From: JAGWRA01 sp963711505
GTDB lineage: Bacteria; Acidobacteriota; Vicinamibacteria; Vicinamibacterales; CAVVIG01
Assembly (NCBI GenBank): GCA_963711505.1
Contig: CAVQEJ010000003.1
Coordinates: forward strand, 2,170,001 to 2,234,000
Direction: 5' to 3'
DNA: 64,000 nucleotides
Below the pieces are notes generated by a model. It saw only the letters and a list, made by a program, of their open reading frames with translations. It searched no databases and was not told the DNA's origin. The translations under genes were made by a program, and so were the position numbers. Numbering within the stretch: position 1 is the first letter of the stretch; each line of letters opens with the position of its first letter. Of this stretch, positions 28,469-36,702 are shown one piece after another.

Positions 28469-28529
28469 CCCGCGGCCGGCACGCGGTCCGTGGCCACCAA
28501 CGGACAGACCGCGTAGAATGCGCAGGTCC

Positions 28530-28665
28530 GCTGAAGGTCGGACGTCAGACGCTCTTCAGCGCGCGCGGGGCCCCACCCCCACGCGCTCATGCCTCGCGCC
28601 CTGCGGCGCTCGGCATGGGCCGCAGGCGCTGCACATCGAACGTCAGACGTCGCACGCGACAAGGA
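28530..28665 (-). repeat. R2 repeat, copy 2 (GTGGGG-loop hairpin), flanked by related short repeats
   Basis: On the minus strand the stem GCGTGGGG/CCCCGCGC (28584-28577 and 28570-28563) closes the loop GTGGGG, with one G-U pair. Upstream of it lies a second inverted repeat (ATGCC...GGCAT, 28589-28616). The element is bounded on both sides by related CGTCAGACG-containing sequences. It fills the gap between DUF421 and the P1 peptidase gene. Confidence 0.7.
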
Positions 28666-28674
28666 GCCACCGCC

Positions 28675-29943
28675 ATGTCCCGACTGCTCCCCTTCGCCCT
28701 CGTCCTGTTGTGCGCCGCAGCGAGCTTCCCGGCGCCGAACCCGCCGCGGCCGCGCGCCCGCGACCTCGGCCTGGCGCCCGGCGTCTTCCCGCCCGGCCCG
28801 CTCGATGCCATCACCGACGTCACCGGCGTCGAGGTCGGTCAGGTCACCCTGATGCGGGGCGACGACGTCCGCACGGGCGTGACGGCGATCCTGCCCCACC
28901 CGGGCAACATCTTTCAGGACAAGGTGGCGGGCGCGGTCTTCGTCGGCAACGCCTTCGGCAAGCTGGCCGGGTCGACGCAGGTGGCCGAGCTGGGGACGAT
29001 CGAGACGCCGATCGTGCTCACCAACACGCTCAGCGTCGGCACGGCGGTCGATGCCGTCGTGCGCTACACGCTGGCCGAGAAGGGCAACGAGCAGGTGCGC
29101 TCGGTGAACGCCGTGGTCGGCGAGACGAACGACGGCGGCCTGAACGACATCCGCGGCCTGCACGTCACCACTGCCGACGTCCTGGAGGCGATCGGGTCGG
29201 CGAAGGGCGGCCCGGTGGCCGAGGGCAGCGTGGGCGCCGGCACGGGCACGATCGCCTTCGGGTGGAAGGGAGGCATCGGCACGGCGTCGCGGAAGCTCCC
29301 GGCCGCTGCGGGCGGGTACGTCCTCGGCGTGCTGGTGCAGACGAACTTCGGCGGCGTCCTGACGATGGGCGGCGCGCCGGTGGGCAAGGAGCTGGGACGG
29401 TACGCCTTCGCGCCGCAGGCGGCGAATGAGGCGGAGCCCCGGGAGTACCGGGCCGGGCAAGGCCCGGCGGCGCGCACAGCGCGCCCGCGAACGGAACGGA
29501 GCGAGCCGCGAGAGGCGAGCGAGTGGAGTAAGCCGGGGTCCGGGGCGGAGCCCCGGGATGACGCCGACGGCTCGTGCATGATCGTCGTCGCCACCGATGC
29601 CCCGATCGACGCGCGCGACCTGCGGCGGCTGGCCGCCCGCGCCATCTTCGGCCTGGCGCGCACCGGCTCGTCCTACAGCAACGGGAGCGGCGACTTCGCG
29701 ATCGCCTTCTCGACGTCGCCGCAGATGCGCAGCCGCTACGAGGACCTGGCCCCGCGCACGCGCAGCATCCTGCCGCCCGACGCGATGTCGCCCCTGTTCG
29801 AAGCGGCGCTCGAAGCCACCGAGGAAGCCGTGTACAACTCGCTGCTGCAGGCGACGACCGTCTCGTCGCGCGACCGCACCGTCGAGGCGATCCCGATCGA
29901 TCGCGTGAAGGCGATTCTGAAGAAGTACGGAGTGGGGCGGTAG
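28675..29943 (+). CDS. P1 family (S58, DmpA/BapA-like) aminopeptidase with an in-frame repeat insertion
   Basis: 422 residues with a signal peptide (MSRLLPFALVLLCAAASFPA). Family segments include DAITDVTGVEVGQVTL, TPIVLTNTLSVGTAVDA, VVGETNDGGLNDIRG and GAGTGTIAFGWKGGIGTASR. The autoprocessing site is G299/S300 in DGSCMIVVATDAP, where such enzymes cut themselves and expose the catalytic serine. Residues about 253-295, directly before that site, are Arg/Glu/Pro-rich and come from an R1 repeat (29431-29558). The repeat keeps the reading frame. The rest of the enzyme is intact, so the extra segment would form the C-terminal tail of the alpha chain. Confidence 0.9.
   Translation: MSRLLPFALVLLCAAASFPAPNPPRPRARDLGLAPGVFPPGPLDAITDVTGVEVGQVTLMRGDDVRTGVTAILPHPGNIFQDKVAGAVFVGNAFGKLAGSTQVAELGTIETPIVLTNTLSVGTAVDAVVRYTLAEKGNEQVRSVNAVVGETNDGGLNDIRGLHVTTADVLEAIGSAKGGPVAEGSVGAGTGTIAFGWKGGIGTASRKLPAAAGGYVLGVLVQTNFGGVLTMGGAPVGKELGRYAFAPQAANEAEPREYRAGQGPAARTARPRTERSEPREASEWSKPGSGAEPRDDADGSCMIVVATDAPIDARDLRRLAARAIFGLARTGSSYSNGSGDFAIAFSTSPQMRSRYEDLAPRTRSILPPDAMSPLFEAALEATEEAVYNSLLQATTVSSRDRTVEAIPIDRVKAILKKYGVGR
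29431..29558 (-). repeat. R1 repeat, copy F, in frame inside the P1 peptidase gene
   Basis: A perfect 14-bp direct repeat GCGGAGCCCCGGGA bounds it at 29431-29444 and 29545-29558. The period is 114 bases, exactly 38 codons. On the minus strand it shows the R1 order: CCGGGGCTCCGCCCCGG hairpin, CACTCGCTCGCCTCTCGCGG, CCGTTCCG, then GGCGCGCTGTGCGCGCC. Both hairpins differ from copy C by paired changes. Confidence 0.8.
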
Positions 29944-29975
29944 GAAGGGATCCTGACGAATTTTTGAATTGAAGA

Positions 29976-30010
29976 ATGGAGGAGGCTGAAGACTTGTCAG
30001 CCTCCTTCAT
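29976..30010. terminator. Bidirectional hairpin between convergent genes
   Basis: ATGGAGGAGGCTGA (29976-29989) pairs with TCAGCCTCCTTCAT (29997-30010), including one G-U pair, around AGACTTG. It separates the P1 peptidase and glycosylasparaginase genes, and the latter's TGA stop lies in the right arm. Flanking AT-rich GAATTCTTCAATTC motifs (30066-30082) mirror TTGAATTGAAGAAT at 29964-29977. Confidence 0.65.
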
Positions 30011-31151
30011 CTGTCAAGGGCCACCACTCCAGCCGCAATTCCGCCAGAACCCTCTTTCTTCAACTCTTCGAATTCTTCAATTCTTCGATTCGCCCCCTGC
30101 AGCGTCAGCTCCTCTTCGTACAGCGCCTCGCACGAGAGGGTTTCGGCGCCGTGCTCGGTGCAGACGGCGTAATTCACGCGCGGTCCGCCGGTACAGGGCC
30201 ACGCCGGCGTGTTCGCCTCTTCGCGTTCACGACGTAGTACTTCACGTTGAAGGCCGGACGCCCCTGCGCGTCGAGCAGGGCCGGGTCGACCGTGTTCGCC
30301 CGCACCCGCCGCAGCGCCGCGAGCCCCGCGTCCTTCGGATGCGCGCCGCGCCGCATCTCCTCGACGATCAGGAACGAGCTGAGGTTGTAGAGGTTCGACT
30401 CGCCGTGCCCGGTGGATCCCGCGGCCCCGACCTCGCCATCGACGTACAGTCCCGCGCCGGGCACCGGCGAATCGCCCACGCGGCCGGGCAGCTTCCAGGC
30501 GAGCCCGCTGGTCGTCGTGACGCCGCAGATCTCGCCGCGGGTGTTCACGGCGCTGCAGTTGATCGTGCCGTAGTAGTGATTGACGTCGATCAGCCCCTCG
30601 ACGAGCATCTGATGGCCGACGCGATAGCCGGCCTCCATGCGCGCCAGCGGGTCGCGCGCGCCGAGCGCGTCCACGCGCCGCTTCCACTCGATCCACAGCG
30701 CGCGCGATCGCGGCGAATTCAGATCGTCTTCGATCGGAAAGCCGGCCGCGCGGGCGAACGCCTGCGCCCCGTTCCCGGCCAGCAGCCGGTGGCCCGTGCG
30801 CTCCAGCACCGCGCGCGCGACGAGCGACGGCGTCCGGACGCCTTCGAGCGCCACGACGCCGCCGGCCCGCCGCCGCGGCCCGTGCATGCAGCAGGCGTCG
30901 AGCTGCACGACGCCGTCGGCGTTCGGCAGCCCGCCGTAGCCGACGCTGGAGTCGCCCGGATCGAGCTCGACGATGTTCACGCCGGCAATCACCGCGTCCA
31001 GGGGATCGCCCCCCGCGGCCAGCAGGGCGAACGCGCGCTCGACGCACGTCAGGGATCCGCCGTTCCTGAACTCGTTCCCGTTAGCCGACGCCACCACGGT
31101 GGCGCGCGCCTGGCGGCCGGTCACGACCGCCGCCGACCTGGTCTCTGACAT
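30007..31151 (-). CDS. N4-(beta-N-acetylglucosaminyl)-L-asparaginase-like Ntn hydrolase (frame break)
   Basis: Glycosylasparaginase family. Conserved parts are VVASANGNEFRNGG at the N-terminus, the self-processing threonine region YYGTINCSAVNTRG, and GRVGDSPVPGAGLYVD with STGHGES, which form the active site. One extra base near 30222 breaks the frame before the C-terminal part (PRVNYAVCTEHGAETLSCEA). The last about 25 residues (RIEEFEELKKEG...) derive from an AT-rich repeat and a hairpin, so the native end may have been extended. It probably cleaves Asn-linked sugars or beta-aspartyl peptides. Confidence 0.85.
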
Positions 31152-31243
31152 CGATCCGTCTCCCTCTCCCCGCCGCCACGCGTCAAATCCCCGTCAATTC
31201 CCGGAAATGCTCCCCCGGACGCGCGGTTACCGATCAGTCGGCA

Positions 31244-31272
31244 TTGACGGGCGGCCGTACCGCGACTACGAT
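31244..31272 (+). promoter_or_regulatory. Sigma-70 promoter of the threonine dehydratase-like gene
   Basis: TTGACG (31244-31249), 17 bases, TACGAT (31267-31272). It lies 38 bases before the ATG and diverges from the glycosylasparaginase gene. Confidence 0.65.
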
Positions 31273-31309
31273 CCGAGGGAGTTCTCGCACCACCGCCCCG
31301 ACATCACAC

Positions 31310-32275
31310 ATGCGACACATTACGCTCGAGGCCATCCGGGACGCGACGACGCGCGTCTACGACGCCGCCATCCGCACCCCGCTCATCCGCCTGGATCTGT
31401 CGGCCGGCACGCCGCGGTTTCCGCTCGCGGAACTGTACCTCAAGCTCGAGGTGCTGCAGCCGATCGGGTCGTTCAAGATCCGCGGCGCGTACAACGCCAT
31501 CAGCCAGCTCTCCCCGGCCGAGCTGGCCGAGGGGATCTGGACGGTCAGCGCGGGCAACGCGGCCCAGGGCGTCGCCCTGGCGGCGCGCAAGGCGGGCGCG
31601 CGCTGTACGGTCATGGTCATGGACACGGCGCCCGACACGAAGATTCAGGCGATCGAACGGCTCGGCGCCTCGATCGTGCGCGCGACGTACGACGAGTGCT
31701 GGCGCACGGTCGAGCAGCACCGCTCCGACCGGATGACCGGCTGCTTCGTGCATCCGTTCGACGACGACCAGTTCATCGCGGGCAACGGCACGGCCGCGCT
31801 GGAAATCCTCGAGGACCTGCCCGACGTCGACGCGGTGGTCGCCCCGCTGGGGGGCGGCGGACTGCTGGCGGGCGTGGCGGCCGGTCTGCGCGCGCGGCGG
31901 CCGCAGGCGCGCGTCTTCGCCGCCGAGCCGGCCACGGCGGCGCCGCTGGCCGCGTCGCTCGCCGCCGGCGAGCCGATGTACTTCAAGTCGTGGGAGGCGT
32001 CGTTCGTCGACGGCGCCGGCGGCAAGTCGGTGCTCCCGACGATGTGGCCGCTGCTGAAGGACCTCACGGGCTCGATCGTCGTCTCGCTCGACGAGGTGGC
32101 CGGGGCCATGCGGCTGACCGCCGACCGCGTGCACGTCATCGCCGAAGGAGCGGCCGGGTGCGCCATCGCCGCCGCGCTCAGCGGCCGGGCCGGCACCGGC
32201 AAAGTGGTCGCCATCGTCTCCGGCGGCAACATCGACCTGCCGAAGTTCGCGTCGATCGTCGGCGCGTGCGCATAG
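31310..32275 (+). CDS. PLP-dependent threonine/serine dehydratase-like enzyme
   Basis: 321 residues, fold-type II pyridoxal-phosphate enzyme. The PLP lysine is in GSFKIRGAYNAI, the substrate loop is SAGNAAQGVA, and the phosphate-binding glycine loop is PLGGGGLLAGVA; SGGNID near the end contacts the cofactor ring. There is no C-terminal regulatory ACT domain, so it is the short catabolic or racemase-type form. It would deaminate threonine or serine, or racemise serine; sequence alone does not separate these. A good promoter lies directly upstream. Confidence 0.88.
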   Translation: MRHITLEAIRDATTRVYDAAIRTPLIRLDLSAGTPRFPLAELYLKLEVLQPIGSFKIRGAYNAISQLSPAELAEGIWTVSAGNAAQGVALAARKAGARCTVMVMDTAPDTKIQAIERLGASIVRATYDECWRTVEQHRSDRMTGCFVHPFDDDQFIAGNGTAALEILEDLPDVDAVVAPLGGGGLLAGVAAGLRARRPQARVFAAEPATAAPLAASLAAGEPMYFKSWEASFVDGAGGKSVLPTMWPLLKDLTGSIVVSLDEVAGAMRLTADRVHVIAEGAAGCAIAAALSGRAGTGKVVAIVSGGNIDLPKFASIVGACA

Positions 32276-32294
32276 GCACGATCCGGACTTCTGC

Positions 32295-34464
32295 ATGATC
32301 TCCAAACGCTACGCTGAACTGCCTCCCCTGCCCGATCGGATCGGACGTCTCGAGGATCTGGCCGTCGACCTGTGGTGGATCTGGCACCCGCGTGCCCGCG
32401 AGGTCTTCCGGCAGCTCGACTACCCGCTCTGGCGCCGCACCGAGCACAACCCGGTCCGCATGCTGCGCGTGATCCCGCGGGACCGGCTGGAGACGGCGGC
32501 CCGGACGCCGGAGTTCCTGGCCCTCTACGACCGGGCGATCGCGGATCTCGAAGCGGCGCGCCAGGCCCGCGACACCTGGTGGAGCAGCCGGTACGACGGC
32601 GCGCACGGGCACTGCATCGCATATTTCTCCGCCGAGTTCGCGCTCCACCAGTCGCTGCCGATCTACGCGGGCGGCCTGGGCGTGCTCGCCGGCGACCACT
32701 GCAAGGAAGCGAGCGACCTCGGCGTGCCGCTCGTCGGCGTCGGCTTCATGTATCCCCAGGGCTACTTCCACCAGCGCGTGTCGGCGGAGGGCTGGCAGGA
32801 GGAGCGCTACGAGCGGCTGGACTGGGCCGACGCCCCGATCGAGCCGGCGGTGACGCCGGACGGCCGGCCGTGCGTGACGGCCGTCCCGCTCGGCGATCGC
32901 ACGGTGCTCGTGGCGGTCTGGCGCGTGCGCATGGGCCGCGTGAAGCTGTACCTGCTCGACACCGACCTCGAGGAGAACGCGCCGTGGGACCGCGAGCTGT
33001 CGGCGCGCCTCTACGGCGGCGACCGCGAGACCCGCATCCAGCAGGAGATCGTGCTCGGCATCGGCGGCGTGCGCGCGCTGCGCGCGCTCGGCTCGCACCC
33101 GGCCGTCTACCACCTGAACGAAGGCCACGCCGCCTTCGTCGTCCTCCAGCGGATCCGGGATCTCCTGGAGAGCGGCGTCTCGTTCGACGCGGCCCTCGCG
33201 GAAGTGCGCGAGACGACGATCTTCACGACGCACACGCCGGTGGCGGCGGGCCACGACGCGTTCCCCTTCCAGCTCGTCGAGAAGCACCTGGCCGGCTGCT
33301 GGGGGACGCTCGGCGAGCACCGCGCCCGCTTCCTCTCGCTCGGCGAGTACCCGGGCGCCGGCGGTTCCCAGTTCAACATGACCGCGCTGGCGATCCGGAC
33401 CTCCGGCAAGATGAACGCGGTCAGCCAGCTGCACGGCCACGTCACGCGCGAGATGTGGGCGTCGATCTGGCCCGGCCTGCACGAAGCCGAACGGCCGGTG
33501 CGCGCCGTCACCAACGGCGTGCACGTCCCCACGTGGGTCTCCTGGGACCTGTCGGCGCTGCTCGATCGCCACCTCGGACCGGCGTGGCGGGAGCAGCACG
33601 AGGACGCCGCACTCTGGGATCGCGTGCTCGACATCCCCGACGAGGAGCTGTGGCAGGTGCGGCAGGCGCTGCGCGGCTACCTGTTCGCCTACGCGCGCGA
33701 GCGGGCGCGGCAGCGCTGGACCGACGAGAAGACCGGCGTCGCGAGCATCGTCGCGGCTGGGCTGCTGCTCGATCCGTCGGCCCTCACCATCGGCTTCGCC
33801 CGGCGGTTCACCGCCTACAAGCGGCCCGATCTCGATCTTCCACGATACCGCCCGGCTCGCCGCGCTGCTGTCGGCGCCGGGACGCCCGGTGCAGATCGTC
33901 TTCGCCGGCAAGGCCCATCCGGCCGACGACCAGGGCAAGCACCGGCTCCAGGAGATCTACCGCCGGGCGCTCGACCCGGCCTTCGGCGGCCGCATCGCGT
34001 TCCTCGACGACTACGACCTGCACGTGGCGCACTTCCTCGTCCAGGGCTGCGACGTCTGGCTGAACACGCCCCGCAAGCCGCTCGAGGCGAGCGGCACCAG
34101 CGGCATGAAGGCCGCGATGAACGGCGTGCCCCACCTCAGCATCGGCGACGGCTGGTGGGCCGAGGCCTACAACGGCGCCAACGGCTGGCTCATCGACGGC
34201 GGCGCCACGGGAGACGGTCCCGAAGCGGCCGATGCCGCCGACGCCGCGGCCCTCTATCACCTGCTCGAGGATCACGTCGTCCCGGCGTTCTACGACCGCG
34301 ACACCGGCCAGATCCCCCACCGCTGGCTGCGGATCGTCAAGGAGGCCATCCGCACCGTGACACCGCAGTTCAGCGCCCGGCGCATGCTCAAGGAGTACGT
34401 CGAGGGGATGTACGGGCCGATCTACCGGCAGGTGGAGTCGACGACGATCAATGCCGACCGCTGA
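32295..34464 (+). CDS. glgP: Alpha-glucan (glycogen) phosphorylase, DUF3417-type (frame break)
   Basis: About 722 residues. The N-terminus (RIGRLEDLAVDLWWIWHPRA) is the DUF3417 region typical of the short bacterial/archaeal glucan phosphorylases. Further on are AYFSAEFALHQSLPIYAGGL, EGHAAFVVLQR and TTHTPVAAGHDAFP. After a one-base insertion near 33835 (PDL-IFHDTARL) come QIVFAGKAHPADDQG, NTPRKPLEASGTSGMKAAMN, which holds the PLP lysine, and GWWAEAYNGANGW. It releases glucose-1-phosphate from glycogen or maltodextrin. The start is 20 bases after the dehydratase stop, so the two may be co-transcribed. Confidence 0.93.
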
Positions 34465-34680
34465 TCAGCGGGTGGTGAATGATCTGGATCCGGCTGCCGT
34501 CGGGATCGCGGAAGAGAGCGACCGGGCCCGTCGCGATGCCTTCCGGGCCGCGCATCGAGCGCGACGCCCCGCGATTCCGGGAACGCCGCCCACGCATCCG
34601 CCTCATCCGGACGCCGGACCACCAGCCCCAGGCGATCGCGCGGCGGGGCCGCGGCCGCCGGCCCGGCCGGGCGAGCCGGG
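34448..34680 (-). pseudogene. C-terminal fragment of a VOC/glyoxalase-like protein
   Basis: On the minus strand a short stretch ends PVALFRDPDGSRIQIIHHP, the usual last strand of a vicinal-oxygen-chelate domain. Upstream pieces (RLGLVVRRPDEADAWAAFPE) lie in another frame. Only about 75 residues are detectable, and the N-terminal half is missing because another gene and promoter begin nearby. It overlaps the end of glgP by 17 bases. Most likely a decaying remnant. Confidence 0.5.
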
Positions 34681-34701
34681 ATGGGCGGCTCACCTGACCG
34701 C

Positions 34702-34730
34702 TTGTCGGGAACCGGAGCAACGGCTAGAAT
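34702..34730 (+). promoter_or_regulatory. Promoter with start point at the ATG (possible leaderless transcript)
   Basis: TTGTCG (34702-34707), exactly 17 bases, TAGAAT (34725-34730). The expected transcription start, about 7 bases after the -10, coincides with the ATG at 34737, and no Shine-Dalgarno sequence precedes that ATG. Confidence 0.6.
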
Positions 34731-34736
34731 TTCCTG

Positions 34737-35195
34737 ATGCCCAGGAAGTCGGTCGCCAAGTCACGGTGTGCGCTCTGTGGCGCCAAGGAGATCTCCGAGC
34801 CCCGGGGAGAGGAGCGGTACTGCCGCGACTGCTGGGAGAAGAAGATCGCCGTCGAGGAGATCGTCGCGCGGGAGTTCGCGCTCAAGCGCTACATCCGGGC
34901 CCACAGCGCCGAGAAGTACCTCGTCTACCACTCCACGCTGAAGCGGCCCTGCGGGCAGCTCACGGTGGTCGACGACGGCTACGACCTGTTCCTGACCCTC
35001 ATCCTCTACCCGAACTTCGCGTGGGATGAGGCCGCGTATCATCTGGAAGGCGACCCGGAAGGCCGGCTGTTCGCCGAGATCCTCGTCGATGTGATCGCCA
35101 CCGAGGTCATCGAGCCGTGGGGCGGCGGCAAGTGGCACCTCGAGATCTTCCGTTCGGTCAATCCCGAACCGGAGGACTGGAACGGCGAGATGTGA
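34737..35195 (+). CDS. Zinc-ribbon-headed hypothetical protein (152 aa)
   Basis: The first 35 residues contain C11-x2-C14-x14-C29-x2-C32 (RCALCGAK, YCRDCWEKK), a zinc-ribbon arrangement. The rest is a compact alpha/beta domain with YHSTLKRPCGQLTVVDDGYD, FLTLILYPNFAWDEAAYHLE and ATEVIEPWGGGKWHLEIFRS. No membrane segment or signal is present. The family is not recognised. It stands alone with its own strong promoter, which appears to direct leaderless translation. A cytosolic nucleic-acid or protein-binding role is plausible but unproven. Confidence 0.7.
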   Translation: MPRKSVAKSRCALCGAKEISEPRGEERYCRDCWEKKIAVEEIVAREFALKRYIRAHSAEKYLVYHSTLKRPCGQLTVVDDGYDLFLTLILYPNFAWDEAAYHLEGDPEGRLFAEILVDVIATEVIEPWGGGKWHLEIFRSVNPEPEDWNGEM

Positions 35196-35196
35196 G

Positions 35197-35202
35197 TATA
35201 AT
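35197..35202 (+). promoter_or_regulatory. Consensus -10 box of the lipoprotein gene
   Basis: A perfect TATAAT just after the stop of the zinc-ribbon gene and 41 bases before the next ATG. The -35 region is not recognisable. Confidence 0.5.
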
Positions 35203-35242
35203 CCGCCCTGCAGAAGCTCTCCTACTTTTCGGGAGGACCACC

Positions 35243-35780
35243 ATGAATCGCTTGTCCCCGACCTCCGCCGCGAAACTCGTGGGCGTAGGGCTGTTGTCGG
35301 CCGGCCTGTTGGCCGCCTGCTCGTCCAAGCCGGCCCAGCCGGCCGAATCCACCCCGGCGCCGTCGGCCGCCGCCGAAGCCGCGGCCAAGGCCGTCACCTC
35401 GGCCGGCGCGGATCTGCCGAAGCTCGTCGCTCCGCTGCAGGGCCAGGTCACGATCGACTACACGAAGCCCGACACCAAGCACGTCAAGGACACCGTCGAG
35501 ACGATCGTGCGCGTGAAGAACACGTCGAACGGCGCCATCGCGGGCCTGCGGATCAACGAGTACCTGGTACGACAAGAACGGCAATCCGGTCTCGGGCAGC
35601 CAGCAGCGCCTGCGCGAGCTGCTGATGCCGGGCGACATCGCCACGCTGACGCTGACCACGCCCTACAGCGCGGGACTGTTCTCGAACAAGCTCGACTTCG
35701 CGCACGCCAACGGCACGGTGCAGCCGACGCTCGTGAAGGAGCTCCCCGCGGACACCAAGAGCGACGACGCCAAGAAGTAG
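35243..35780 (+). CDS. Putative lipoprotein of unknown function (frame break)
   Basis: The ATG at 35243 follows GGGAGGA. The N-terminus is a lipoprotein signal with lipobox LLAAC at about residue 27, then an Ala/Pro-rich linker. The domain that follows (TIDYTKPDTKHVKDTVETIV, NTSNGAIAGLRINEY) continues after one extra C near 35563 with WYDKNGNPVSGSQQRLR, LLMPGDIATLTLTTPYS and FAHANGTVQPTLVKEL. It looks like a small beta-sandwich of about 100 residues exported and anchored to a membrane. No known family is assigned with confidence. Confidence 0.7.
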
Positions 35781-35826
35781 CGGACCGTGCGGCGGGCGCG
35801 ATTCACGCACGCGCCCGCCCCGCCCG

Positions 35827-36231
35827 TCACCGCCCCGTCAGCCGATCCGCCAGGCCGGCCGCGCCCGGCAGCCGGCACGGATCGCCCCGCAGCGTCTTCA
35901 CGAGACACCCCGCCCAGAGCAGCAGAATCCCCAGCCACAGCAGTTCGGTGACGATCGTCATGGCGTGAAAGATCGCCGGATGGAGGAACAGGGCCACGGT
36001 CGTGGCCAGGCCGGCCGTCAGGCCGACGGCCGAGAGGAGGCCGAACGCCACGACCGACTGCGCGGCGTGGAACCGGACGAACGGCTGGCGCCGTTCGAGG
36101 ACCAGCAGCAGGGCGCCGCTCACCCAGAAGCCCAGATAGCAGAGCATCGCCGCCACCGGCGGCGACACGCCGAGCACCGTCTCGTCGGACCGGGCGACGG
36201 TGGCGCGGCCGGGCTCAGTGCCGGCGGGCAT
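35827..36231 (-). CDS. DUF4870-like small membrane protein
   Basis: 134 residues with about three membrane helices (AAMLCYLGFWVSGALLLVL, SVVAFGLLSAVGLTAGLATT, IVTELLWLGILLLWAGCLV) and the motif ERRQPFVRFHAAQSV, typical of DUF4870/Tic20-like proteins. The start overlaps the end of the upstream PrcB-like gene by 17 bases on the same strand, so the two are probably co-translated. Function unknown. Confidence 0.72.
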   Translation of the reverse strand: MPAGTEPGRATVARSDETVLGVSPPVAAMLCYLGFWVSGALLLVLERRQPFVRFHAAQSVVAFGLLSAVGLTAGLATTVALFLHPAIFHAMTIVTELLWLGILLLWAGCLVKTLRGDPCRLPGAAGLADRLTGR

Positions 36232-36640
36232 GGGCCGCGCCCACGTCCACGAACCGCACCGGCCCCTCGTGCGCCGGCAGCAGCACGAGGATGTAGGGCG
36301 AGGTCATCACCGGAGCCGTCATGACGCCCTGCGCCGGCTTGTCGACGCGGTACTCGACGACGAGATCGCCGTTGTCGAGATAGGCGCGGGTGATCTCCGC
36401 CTTGTAGCCGGAGCTCGGCCGCGACCCGAGGAAGACGCCCGCGACCAGGTTCTGCTCGAAGTCGACCTTCGGCGGCAGCTTCGTAACGCCGTGCTCCTTC
36501 CACAACGCCTGCCAGTGCTCCTGATCGCGAACGACGACCTGCCGCGCGGTGGCGATATCGCTGAGCGGCCCCTGCGCGAGGACCTTCATCGGCAGTTCGT
36601 GCGACGGCGCGAGCGCGAGTGCGAGCACGAGGAACAGCAT
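36215..36640 (-). CDS. PrcB-like secreted protein
   Basis: 141 residues. A short hydrophobic N-terminus (MLFLVLALALAPSHELP) probably serves for export. The body matches the PrcB C-terminal family: VVVRDQEHWQALWKEHG, PPKVDFEQNLVAGVFLGSRP, SGYKAEITRAYLDNGDLVVEY and APVMTSPYILVLLP. In spirochaetes PrcB is part of a protease complex; a similar role here is conjecture. It follows the large VWA gene on the same strand after a strong hairpin. Confidence 0.75.
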   Translation of the reverse strand: MLFLVLALALAPSHELPMKVLAQGPLSDIATARQVVVRDQEHWQALWKEHGVTKLPPKVDFEQNLVAGVFLGSRPSSGYKAEITRAYLDNGDLVVEYRVDKPAQGVMTAPVMTSPYILVLLPAHEGPVRFVDVGAAHARRH

Positions 36641-36671
36641 GCAACTCCCCTTTCCGGATGGGCCTGGAATG

Positions 36672-36694
36672 CCCGGGCGCCCTGGGCGCCCGGG
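36672..36694. terminator. Strong GC hairpin after the VWA gene
   Basis: CCCGGGCGCC (36672-36681), loop CTG, GGCGCCCGGG (36685-36694): a perfect 10-bp stem just after the VWA stop. There is no U-tract, so it may terminate weakly or stabilise the 3' end. Confidence 0.45.
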
Positions 36695-36702
36695 TCGCCG
36701 GA

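Noticed and set aside
32295..34464. glgP as a pseudogene
   Set aside because: The single break repairs with one base and all active-site segments are present. Similar breaks affect essential genes, so a sequence error is likelier.
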